NCBI GenBank assembly: GCA_019925095.2
Contig: CM034391.1
Span: 25,533,051 to 25,597,050 of the forward strand
Direction of reading: 5' to 3'
DNA: 64,000 bases
Origin: Dendrolimus kikuchii
Lineage: Eukaryota; Arthropoda; Insecta; Lepidoptera; Lasiocampidae
Shown here: one piece after another, positions 55,279 to 64,000 of the stretch
Layout: every line of letters starts with the position of its first letter
Position numbering within the stretch: the stretch's first letter is position 1
The notes under the pieces: generated by a model
Told to the model about the DNA's origin: nothing
What the model saw: the letters and a program-made list of their open reading frames with translations, nothing else
Databases searched by the model: none
Program-made: the position numbers and the translations under genes

Positions 55279-56265
55279 TGGATGATTACAATAATTAGGA
55301 TTTCTCATGTCACAAAATCAGACTCCTGTATCAGTATTTGGGTCAGTATTGTGTAATATGCTTCATATATTAATCATTGTTGTAATTTTATTTTAAAGCT
55401 TTTGATGTTGAGTTCCTTAATTTTTAGTGGTAGTTTATTGTAAATTTTAGTCGCCGTAATAATAGACTGTTTGGAAATAAAGTGGTTTTCGAAGGAAGTG
55501 AACGTAGGTTTGTGCTGTTGTGGCCGTTATTGTTGCATCTAGTGTATAAATGTAAATTATTTTTAACAAGCAAAACAACTTCATAATGCCTTCAAAGGTT
55601 CGAGCTGATGTTTATCTGAGCCGTCCCAAAGGTGAGAACAGTACTTCATGCAAGATCTTACTTGAGCACAGTAAATAAAATTAAGCAACTATTCTGCAGT
55701 CAAAGTATACTCAGCTGTTTTGCAGCCAACTGAGCTACACAAACTTATAAGGTGAGTTCGCTTTGCGAAGACGCTCGGTCCCCGGTGTTATATTTCGTCG
55801 CTATGCCTGCTAGCTTTTAATCGACCGATGACGAAACGACTCGAGTAGTAATCATAACTACCCCCAAATATTACAATAGTGCAATAATAGGTTGTAAGGG
55901 TGGTGTTACATGGTTGAAACATTACCAATTAATATGAAGCGCTTCGCTTTATGTTTTCCGGTTCGCACTGCCGAAGAATGAAATAATTTGCAGGAGTCTA
56001 TTTTTGACTTCTATATATTTGGATTTTTCTGTCACGAAAAAGCGGCCACGTGGAGGGGGTAAAACGTATATGGCGTGGGTGGTGAGAGGCAGCATAATTT
56101 TAAAGTAGACTATGGATGTTTTTTGGTTCCGAATCAAATTCAGTTTTTTTGTTTGATAAAATAAAATATGTTTAAACCAATATCTATCTAATCAATAATT
56201 CATAATTTGCAGTAAACCTGCGAAAAATCGAAATGTGTGCTGGGACATATATTAGAAGTGAAACT
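55279..56265. other. no recognised feature
   Basis: Phrases at 55480-55680 (ggtgagaacagtacttcatg) hint at a decayed LINE, but I cannot support a domain. Confidence 0.4.
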
Positions 56266-56414
56266 TCAACGGATAAGTGGCAAAACGAATCGCAACAAAA
56301 TTTTGACTTGAAGTTTTACGGGTAGGTTTTCAAATTGGATAAGTACATTAACAATCTGCCCGTAAAACTTCAAGTTCAAATTTTGTTGCGATTCGTTTTG
56401 CCGCTTGTCCGTTG
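56266..56414. repeat. foldback hairpin with arms of about 60 bases
   Basis: The left arm 56267-56327 (gcaaaacgaatcgcaac.. gacttgaagttttacggg) pairs with 56355-56414, about 55 of 60 positions, around a 27-base loop. The last 20 bases of the right arm are partly repeated at 56411-56444. Confidence 0.75.
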
Positions 56415-56854
56415 CGATTCGTTTTTCCACTTGTCCGTTGAAGACTTTTCTGACAAATGCAATCAAGGAGTCACAAGTGAATCACAAAGAGTCACAAGGT
56501 ACCACGTCATCACTCAACATCAGGTGAGACAGTGGTCAACCTATACAATAATAAAAAAAGAAGATGGCACTACTTGAAACAACAGTAGATTGTTACACAA
56601 GAGTTGAAAGTAACCTATATAGGCAAACGTATCGAGGATGCTAATAGTTCGAGTACCTAAATAGGCCTTTCATCCGAGGTTAACATTCGGATTTTCATTT
56701 CGAATATGAGAAAAATAAATAAAAAGTGATTAGTTAAACAAGCAACTAATTTTCTAATTAAATCAGGCGTTAAATCCATATCTAAATCTGATGAACTCAT
56801 TAATACGTCACATATGAAACTTCAAGTATTTTTTAAAAAATTTTAGTCATTTAT

Positions 56855-57554
56855 ACATACATACATAACTTCACGCCAGTTCCCTTGCGGGGTAGGCACG
56901 AACAACAGAGCGCCATTTAGGCTTATTCTTACAAAACCTCACTTGCTTCTTTGACATTCATAACTCTTGTCATGCACGCTCGTCTGTTCTTAAGGCTCCT
57001 GACATCACCTTCTGCTAGTACACGATCAATTTGATCATGGAAGGTGTGTCGTGGCCTTCCACGACTTCTGCATCCATCCACTTTTGCATTGTATATCTGT
57101 TTATTCATTCTTTCGTCATGCATTCTTTCCACATGCCCGAACCACCGGAGCATTCCTTTCCTTACCTTCACCCCGACACTCTCTTTCAGACCAACTCTCT
57201 TTCTTACTTCGGTATTACGAACGCGGTCCGCAAGCGTCACTCCGCAGATTTTGCGCAGTGCTCGCATCTCGACCGCGTTTACTCTACTTTCATGCTCTTT
57301 CTTCCATACCCAACTCTCGCTTCCATACGTGAGCGTAGGTACCAGCACCGCATTGTGTACGGCGAGCTGGGCCTTCTGGCTGAGGTTCTTAGCGCCTAGA
57401 AGTTTACCTAACGCTCCATTCACACTATTCCCCAAATTCACTCTTCTTTCTATATCAGCGGTGTACCTTCCATCCCTGCTAAAAGCACATCCAAGATATA
57501 CAAACTCATTCACTTGCTCCAGCATAACATCATCGACCATTATCCTTATTATCC
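56855..57554 (-). mobile_element. LINE L1a, longest copy, with 12-bp target duplication
   Basis: Flanked by TTAGTCATTTAT at 56843-56854 and 57555-57566, identical. The tail is TACATACATACA at the left. Minus orientation, 5'-truncated at about 700 bases. Confidence 0.95.
56929..57540 (-). pseudogene. LINE L1a reverse transcriptase C-terminal region, 203 codons
   Basis: E-F-V-Y-L-G-C-A-F-S-R-D-G, N-G-A-L-G-K-L-L-G-A-K-N-L-S, T-L-T-Y-G-S-E-S-W-V-W-K, M-L-R-W-F-G-H-V-E-R-M, G-R-P-R-H-T-F-H-D-Q-I. The Y-L-G motif and R-W-F-G-H-V block are hallmarks of the region after the reverse-transcriptase active site. A single extra base in the run before the last 25 codons (aaaacctcac here against acacctcac in sisters) moves the frame to an early stop. 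Catalytic Y-x-D-D is not included. Confidence 0.9.
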
Positions 57555-57835
57555 TTAGTCATTTATGATAGTAAATATTTAGTTCAAATTTATGTAAATT
57601 AAAAAATTATTTAGTGAAAAGTAATTTATAAATATAAAATGATATCACAATATTTTTGATATTTTCTTTACAGTTTATGCCGCGATTTAACAGTGGCTGT
57701 AAAAGGTGGCACCTGAGTCGCATGTAAATATTACTTATGGTTCGCATAGTTTTTAAATTTTTATGACTGCACGGAAAATCGTTTCGAAAATGTTATTAAC
57801 AATAGATACTTGGAAATAATATGACGCTTCAAATC

Positions 57836-58003
57836 CTTATTAATATTATAAATGCGAAAGTAACCCTGTCTGTCTGTCTGTTACGCTTTAAGGAAAGAAT
57901 TACTGAACCGATTTGGCTGAAACTCAGTATTATATATTTTCAATGCCGAGGATGAACATAGGATACTTTTTATCCCGAAAAATGGGATACTTTCCGGCAT
58001 AAT
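57836..58003 (+). repeat. Helitron-like family H3, 5' part
   Basis: tccttattaatattataaatg, ctgtctgtctgttacgc and ggatactttttatcccgaaa. Interrupted at about 58010 by another repeat. Confidence 0.55.
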
Positions 58004-58009
58004 AATATA

Positions 58010-58325
58010 TTACAAGCTTTTATTTAACTTTCAATGGATGTACCTATGTATGTATGTAAGTTCAGGTGGAATCATGCAAGTTAAATTTGACCAACTTCCC
58101 GGTATCCGATTGAGTTGAAATTTTGCACACATGTGTATATTGCGTGACAATGCATTAATATGGTACCATGGAGCTGATCTGATGATGGAGTCGGAAGGTG
58201 TCCATAGGAACTTCTGTACTAAACAAGATAGACCCGTCGTGTTTGGGCTCGTTTTACTTGTCTTGGCTACCACTTTGCGGCTACATGATATCCAGATCTC
58301 AACATTTTTATTTAAAAAGCTTTTT
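58010..58325. mobile_element. element with short inverted ends nested in H3
   Basis: Ends caagcttttatttaac and tttaaaaagcttttta are near complements. Internal sequence is not similar to neighbours, and H3 text continues after it. Confidence 0.5.
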
Positions 58326-58774
58326 AAAAAATCTTATTTTTCTGTTTGGTTATGATGCTTTCACGGAAAAACTATTGAACCGATTTGGCTGATATTCGAT
58401 GTATTTATCGATTCAATATCTAGGATGGATATAGGATACTTTTCATCCCGGAAAAAGGTATAGATTTTGGGATAAATTTATGTAAAGGTTATTCCAGAAA
58501 GTAGGATAGGTTTTTTCTGCAATGCCATTTTCGTCATTTTGGTTATTTTAGTCATTTTGGTCCTTTTGGTCTCTTGTGATATTTTGTATCCCGGAATCTC
58601 GCGAAAATATTCCCGGAAGCGGCTTGTTGTTGTTCAGGTGCATACAAATTTGCTTATTCTGGCACAGTTTTCACTGAAACTAGGTTACGTACTGTTTTAA
58701 ATGCTGTGTGTTCCGGGAACCCCGCGGCAATTTCAAGTCAAGCGTGTACGAAGTCACGGGCATATCCTAGTGTT
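58326..58774 (+). repeat. Helitron-like family H3, 3' part
   Basis: gctttcacggaaaaactatt through cgaagtcacgggcatatcctag before T. Confidence 0.55.
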
Positions 58775-59705
58775 ATATAAATTTTACGGCTTCGTTTGAT
58801 AACATTTCTCATGTTAAGCTAAATATCAAACAATCCAAAGCCATAAATAAAACGTGAAATGCAAAAATTGGTTTCGAAACCAACGCTCATGGCATTTGTT
58901 TAGCAAAAAAAAAGACAAAAGGTCGTTCTTACATTAAACGCTACACGTATACAAAGAAAATATTTCATTTTAACCGAAAACAAACACGCGAGTTTGTGAA
59001 CAAAAGGCTGTGAAACGAAATAAACATTGGCAGCCGTTTGGATAATATTTTGTTTGACTACTTTACAGCTCTAATCATACCAAGCAACTTCGAACTCTAC
59101 GATTCTAAAATTACGGTCCATTTTATTAATTCGGAATGTATTATTTCCAATTTTATTATTTTCATCTCTGCCATGCTATTTTGATCCTTAAACATATTGA
59201 CATAGAACTAAGACGAGTGTATTGTAAAACTGTATGTCATGTTCTTAGCTGATGCTTTAACATTCGTAGCCATAGAGCAATATTGAATGTTTTACTTTGC
59301 AATATTCAATGATATCTCAGACACATATTGCTTAAACTACGTCTCAGCGTTGTTAAGTTTTGATAAGTATTTAAACATTACTTAACTACCTCTTATTCTT
59401 AAGAGGTTTATTCTTCTCAGGGTCGGTTATTCAATCAAGAAATAAAAATTATTTACAAGATAAAATACAACATGAAACGATTGTAAATCATAGTTTTACA
59501 TTCATTACCGGCAACGCCGATTTAGTTTACCTCAATTTAGACTCAAATTGCAACCAAATTCGGGAAATGGGTATAACGGGAATGGATAACAGGCGGTATT
59601 CTTGCGCAGGGATGATCCGGCTCGAACGACCAAAATTATTGTAAAGTTTTTTTTAATTTGTAAATTTCGGGAGAAAAAAATGAACACAATTCGATCCCAA
59701 TTCAA

Positions 59706-60420
59706 AGAGGTTATAGAATTAAAATGCCGTTAGAATTACTATAGTGTTTATTAGAACTATAAAAACACGTCTAGCATATGTACAAATATAACCAAAAACA
59801 ACAAGTCCAAACGTAATGCAGAAGGTCGTAATTCAATAAAACGCGCAAAGTCCGTCACTTATTACGTGTAGTACACACGTCTCGGTTCGCTGGTAGTTCT
59901 CGCTCGACTCACTGCTCCTTCAATCGGGCCATTGCTTTATACTGCACAAATGCAATATGTCCGCCCGGCAGCGTGGACGGAATTTCCTAGAATCAGCTTG
60001 TACTTTAAATCCGTAACACCTGGCTAATGATTACAATACAACAATAGGCCGTATGCCAATAAGTAAACAATAAAACGACCGCAAAAGAACGTCAATGTTA
60101 TTAGTTCATTCCCGATTGTAGTAAACGTGCTTCGCTTCGCTGATGATTCTCGCTCGACTCACTGCTCCTTCAATCGGGACCCGAGTTGCTTTATACTGCA
60201 CAAATGCAATATGTCCACCCGGCAGCGTGGACGGAATTTCCTAGAATCAGCTTGTACTATAAATCCGTAACACCTGGCTAATGATTACAATACAACAATA
60301 GGCCGTATACCAATAAGTGAACAAAAGAAGACGACCATAAAAGAACTTCAATGTTATTAGTTCAAATGCCGACGGGTAATAAATGTGCTTCGTTTCGGAT
60401 ATGCAGGTGGATTTTGTGTT
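59706..60420 (-). mobile_element. LTR family A with an internal direct duplication
   Basis: Begins gttatagaattaaaatgccg and ends near gtggattttgtgtttgta. About 245 bases (59885-60125) recur at 60130-60375, including gctccttcaatcggg and cggcagcgtggacggaattt. Confidence 0.75.
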
Positions 60421-60799
60421 TGTATTTTACAACTATTACCCGAGTTGTAAAATATTTATAAATTTACATGACATGACATTTGAAAGATGACGTTCCGTTC
60501 ACAAAATCTTGTATAACAGTCAGGTTATAATTTAGTTGATAGATAACATCATTCTTTTGTGTCATAATTCTCTTTCCATCCCAAGGTTGTTTGGAAGAGA
60601 TTTATTTATTTATTTATTAGCTTACAAACATCGCTATCATTACAGTTGCCACCAATACGATAGCGTGGTACACATAATATACTATAGATATATATATATA
60701 TACAAATTCAGTCGTCATAACATATAATATAATAGGCAGTTCTTGTGAATTCAGTCACAGTACAGATAAAAATGTCAATTTGTTGACATATCTTGTTCA

Positions 60800-60892
60800 A
60801 TCGATGTCAAAGATAAGACCGCCCTTTGTGCCTAACTCTAAACTGTTTTTGTGTCTTATTTCATTAATTTTATTGTACAATAAAGTATATTA
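60800..60892 (+). repeat. LINE 3'-tail block
   Basis: gataagaccgccctttgtgc through ttattgtacaataaagtata, plus-orientation counterpart of 19203-19312. The L1a fragment inserts in it directly after. Confidence 0.6.
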
Positions 60893-60963
60893 AATGGCGC
60901 TCTGTTTTTCGTGCCTACCCCGCAAGGGAACTGGCGTGAAGTTATGTATGTATGTATGTATGT
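60893..60963 (+). pseudogene. LINE L1a extreme 3' end
   Basis: Only the last 50 bases plus TGTA tail (60944-60963). It is bounded by aataaagtatat-like sequence on both sides (60880-60891 and 60964-60974), a probable target duplication. Confidence 0.9.
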
Positions 60964-61038
60964 AATAAAGTATATTCTGATATACCTATCTGATGATTTA
61001 AATATCGGCCCTAAAGGAGTTCTATTTTAAGAAACATA

Positions 61039-61107
61039 TTGTTATGAGTTTCAGGACTCGAATTAAAATGCCGTTGGAATTTTAATTCGGGTCCCGCACT
61101 CAACAAC
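61039..61107. repeat. two LTR-A termini head to head
   Basis: tgttatgagtttcaggactc..attaaaatgccg is followed by its approximate complement ttttaattcgggtcccgcac..caaca. Confidence 0.65.
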
Positions 61108-61295
61108 AATATTATTGTTTTTTTTCTAAAATTATTGTATTTTTTTTTTCCTTGTCATATGTGGTTTATGAATAGCTGTTCTTTAGTTATCTCTATAACT
61201 TTAGTTTATAGCTTGTAAAACTACACCTGTTAACCCCCCAAATATGATTTAACAAAATGCTTCACTTTACTGATACCTCGGCTCCTATTCTGTGT

Positions 61296-61594
61296 GTATT
61301 TTTTTTTATTGCCGGAGTTCAGCAGACAGGCAGACGGCCCACTGGATGGAAAGCGGTTACCATCGCCTTTTGACATTTGCAACACCAAAGGTGCTACATA
61401 TGCGCTGATGCTCTCTTAAGTGAGTCTGGAACATGGCCACTAATGCCGGAACACGACTCAAAGTTGTTATAGCGGCATGCTCTAGACCAGGGGTGATAGC
61501 CATCACCACCTGGCTGTGGGTTGTTTAGTCGCCTCTTACGACAGGCCGCCCGGCCGCAGGAAATCGTATTCTTTCTCCGTTCCTGCACGGAAAA
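61296..61594 (-). mobile_element. SINE1, nearly full length
   Basis: From the T-run at 61299 to ccgttcctgcacgga, with a 20-base gap at the cgactgg block. Confidence 0.9.
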
Positions 61595-62046
61595 ATACTA
61601 CACATATAAAGAATGATGAACAAACGTGACGTGTTTATGAGAGTTCCGTTTTTACCTATATAGTTACGGAACCCCAAAAATTACAAGAAATTTTCAAATA
61701 AATAAGGATGTATCGTTTGCTGTTATTAATAGATTATCTTAAGATTTCCAAGGAAAAAATATTTTTATGCCATTTAATCTAATAAGCTTGAAGAAGATAT
61801 TTCCAATAAATAAATATTATTATCGAAGCTTCTAGTAAACAACTTGAATAACGTAGGTACGAAATTATATCGAGAAACAGAAATTAGACATAAAAATGCA
61901 AAATCACGTTTTTGCTATCAAAGCAAAATCTCGACTGTTTATAAGAGTAACACCAAAACAAAATATTTCTTAGAATTTTACTCTCAATTAAAAGCTTAGG
62001 TATAGGAAGTGATCTATTTTAGGCATAAAACGTGTTTTTTAAATTA

Positions 62047-62362
62047 TATTTTTTTTTATTGCAGGAGATCAGCAGACAGGCAGACGGCCCACTTGATGGA
62101 AAGCGGTTACCATCGCCTATGGGCATTTGCAACAGCAAAGTTGCTACAAATGCGCTGCTGCGCTCTTAAGGGAATCTGGAACCTGGTCACTAATGCCGGA
62201 ACACAACTCAAGGTTGTTATGGCGACATACTTTAGACCAGGGGTGGTAGTCATCCAGTCGGGCAAATGCCCTACCACCTGGCTGTGGGTTGTTAAGTCGC
62301 CTCTTACGACAGGCCGCCCGGCCGCAGAAAATTGTATTCTTTCTCCGTTCCTGCACGGATAA
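62047..62362 (-). mobile_element. SINE1, full-length copy
   Basis: From the T-run at 62049 to ccgttcctgcacggataaaa. The open frame through it is shared by many copies only because the sequence is shared. Confidence 0.9.
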
Positions 62363-62411
62363 AATATATATAGTTATACTATATATATAGTTTAAAATAT
62401 GTATATATATG

Positions 62412-62947
62412 TACATAAAATTCTCGTGTCACAATGTTCGTTCCCATACTCCTCTGAAACGGCTTGACCGATTCTTATGAAATTTTTATGCAGTTAAGTC
62501 TGAGAATCGGCTACTATCTATTTTTCAAACCCCTAAGTGATAAGGGGTGTACACCCTAAATTTATTTTTTATTTTTGTAGGATACAGCATTAAAAAAATA
62601 CATACAACCCTAAATTTTCGCCCCTCTACGATCAACCTCTATTTTTTATTTGTTAATTATAAACTTTAATTTTTTTTGGGCAAGATTTTTAAACTTATTT
62701 TGTCATGATTTAGAATAAAAAAAATATATTCCTCTTTTAGATTCACAATTAGAACCGGTAGGTGGCGCTGAGATCGGGTTCTGGAATCCTCCTAATCACC
62801 TGGAGCGATTTTGGTGATTTTGTTTTTGTGTGTTTGAGTGGGTACCCGGATGGCTTAGATTCGCAATTAGAACCGGTACGTGGCTCTGGGATCGGGTTCT
62901 AGAATTTTATTTTTTAAAGGCAGTACAACATCTACCGGGGCCGCTAG
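62412..62947 (+). mobile_element. Helitron (family H1), second copy
   Basis: aaaattctcgtgtcacaatg to ggggccgctag before T. The block gaaccggta..gatcgggttct occurs twice inside (62752-62785 and 62870-62904). Confidence 0.7.
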
Positions 62948-62962
62948 TATATATATAATATA

Positions 62963-63375
62963 CTAGCTGACCCGGCAAACTTTGTACCGCTTCATAAGCA
63001 ATAAATAATAAAAACGTTGATTTCTGAACGACGGGACGAACATCAAACGTTTGACATTCAAAAGCAAAAAAATTAAAACTAAAACTTCACTTTTAAACCC
63101 TGTCTACGCTTTTAAATCTAAGTTCATTTCTGAACGACTTTTAAATTTAGATGATTTCAAAACAACGAGACATACATCAAATGTTTGACAGGTCAGAATA
63201 GTTTCTAAGGGAAAGCGAAATTGTTATTTTTACTATATGCCAAGCATTTTTTTTATATTTACTCTTAAACCTTCCCTGAACTTCCACAAATAATTCAAAA
63301 CCAAATTAACCAAATCAGTCCAGCCGTTCTCGAGTTTTAGCGAGACTAAAGAACAGCAATTGATTTATATATATA
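62963..63375 (-). mobile_element. Helitron (family H2), single-unit copy
   Basis: Minus-strand 3' end TTGCCGGGTCAGCTAG|T at 62963-62978. Its 5' end abuts the next Helitron at 63376. Confidence 0.7.
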
Positions 63376-63587
63376 CTAGCTGTCCCGGCAGACGTTGTTC
63401 TGCCCTGAAGAAATAAAATTTAGAACCCGATTGCAGTGCCACCTACCGGGTCCAAATGTAAGCTATCCTATCTTTCAAGTCGGATCAAACTGCACACGGT
63501 GTGCAAATTTGATTAAAATCGGTCAAGTAGTTTAGGAGTCCATCGAGGACAAACAACGTGGCACGTAATTTATATATATTAGGAAGA
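63376..63587 (-). mobile_element. Helitron (family H4), 212 bp
   Basis: Minus strand: A|TCTTCCTAATATATATAAA at the start; the end has the hairpin GGCAG..CTGCC then GGGACAGCTAG|T. Confidence 0.75.
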
Positions 63588-63599
63588 TATATATATACT

Positions 63600-63870
63600 T
63601 ATTCGTGCAGGAACGGAGGCGGCAAAACAACCCACAGCCAGGTGATAGGGTATTTGCCCGACTGGATGGCTACCACCCCTGGTCTAAGGTATGCCGCCAT
63701 AACAACCTTGGGTTGTGTTCCGGCATCAGTGACCAGGTTCAAGTCTCCCTTAATAGAGCAGCAGAGCATTTGTAGCACTTTTGTTGTTGCAAATGTCCAT
63801 AGGCGATGGTAGTCGCTTTCCATGAAATGGGCCGCGTGTCTGACTGCTGAACTCCTGCAATAAAAAAAAT
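63600..63870 (+). mobile_element. SINE1 with internal deletion
   Basis: cgtgcaggaacggag is joined to gcggcaaaacaacccac, removing the cctgcggccgggcgg block, and the copy ends ctgcaataaaaaaaatac. Confidence 0.85.
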
Positions 63871-63911
63871 ACGAGGTAGAGCCATGGTGGAATTGTTGTT
63901 GCTTATTTATG

Positions 63912-64000
63912 GTACTGTATATCCCTTTCGAAACATCTATTTATATCTGTCTTTTTCTTCTAGATTCTTCTACATTTTTCCGAAACTTCTTAAAGCCACG
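63912..64000 (-). mobile_element. LTR family B fragment at window edge
   Basis: tatccctttcgaaacatcta and ttcttctagattcttctac match 29720-29950. It continues beyond the window. Confidence 0.65.

Noticed and set aside
57044..57568. 174-codon open frame on the plus strand
   Set aside because: It is the antisense shadow of the LINE L1a frame at 56929-57540.
62009..62362. 117-codon open frame, and similar frames at 45914, 50615 and 34511
   Set aside because: They lie in SINE1 copies. The frames are alike only because the copies are alike, occur on both strands and are broken in most copies.

Overview
This is a repeat-dense stretch of an insect nuclear genome, most likely a moth or butterfly. The evidence is one spliced neuroligin-family gene, AT-rich long introns, and several repeat types common in Lepidoptera: LINE tails of tandem TGTA, tRNA-derived SINEs, a LINE tail reading GGGCGGCCTTATCGC, short Helitrons ending CTAG, and Penelope-like elements. 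The order is inferred from repeat character and the species is not identifiable. No prokaryotic features, CRISPR arrays, tRNA genes or rRNA genes were seen.

The only confident host gene is the 3' end of a neuroligin on the + strand. It has three coding exons, 7305-7456, 13496-13614 and 20022-20983, whose phases join exactly (2+1, then 1+2). They encode the end of the esterase-like ectodomain, the juxtamembrane stalk, one transmembrane helix and a cytoplasmic tail of about 170 residues ending M-R-V. Bases 1-7304 are therefore probably upstream intron, 7457-13495 and 13615-20021 are introns, and everything past about 21.2 kb is downstream DNA where I found no further host gene.

The rest is largely transposable elements. 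In order: intron 1-7304 holds LINE, SINE and LTR fragments. Intron 7457-13495 holds a 203-bp tandem array, a jockey-type LINE fragment, a Penelope-like element with a decayed GIY-YIG endonuclease, and a 3.1-kb DNA transposon with terminal inverted repeats. The right end of that transposon lies only 15-19 bp from the acceptor of the middle neuroligin exon. Intron 13615-20021 holds an R1-type LINE with target duplications, a SINE inserted in a SINE, a minisatellite, solo LTRs and a TIR element. From 21 kb on there are solo LTRs of two families, more than twenty copies of one SINE-like family, LINE ends from several clades, Helitrons, and several strongly structured repeats.

The points most worth a second look are the transposon end inside the splice-acceptor region of neuroligin, a hairpin module with a compensatory base change in different repeats, a 71-base three-way-junction fold kept in two repeat copies, and nested or duplicated insertions that allow relative dating. 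Boundaries of repeats were read by eye from matches between copies and are good to a few bases where termini are described, less well elsewhere.
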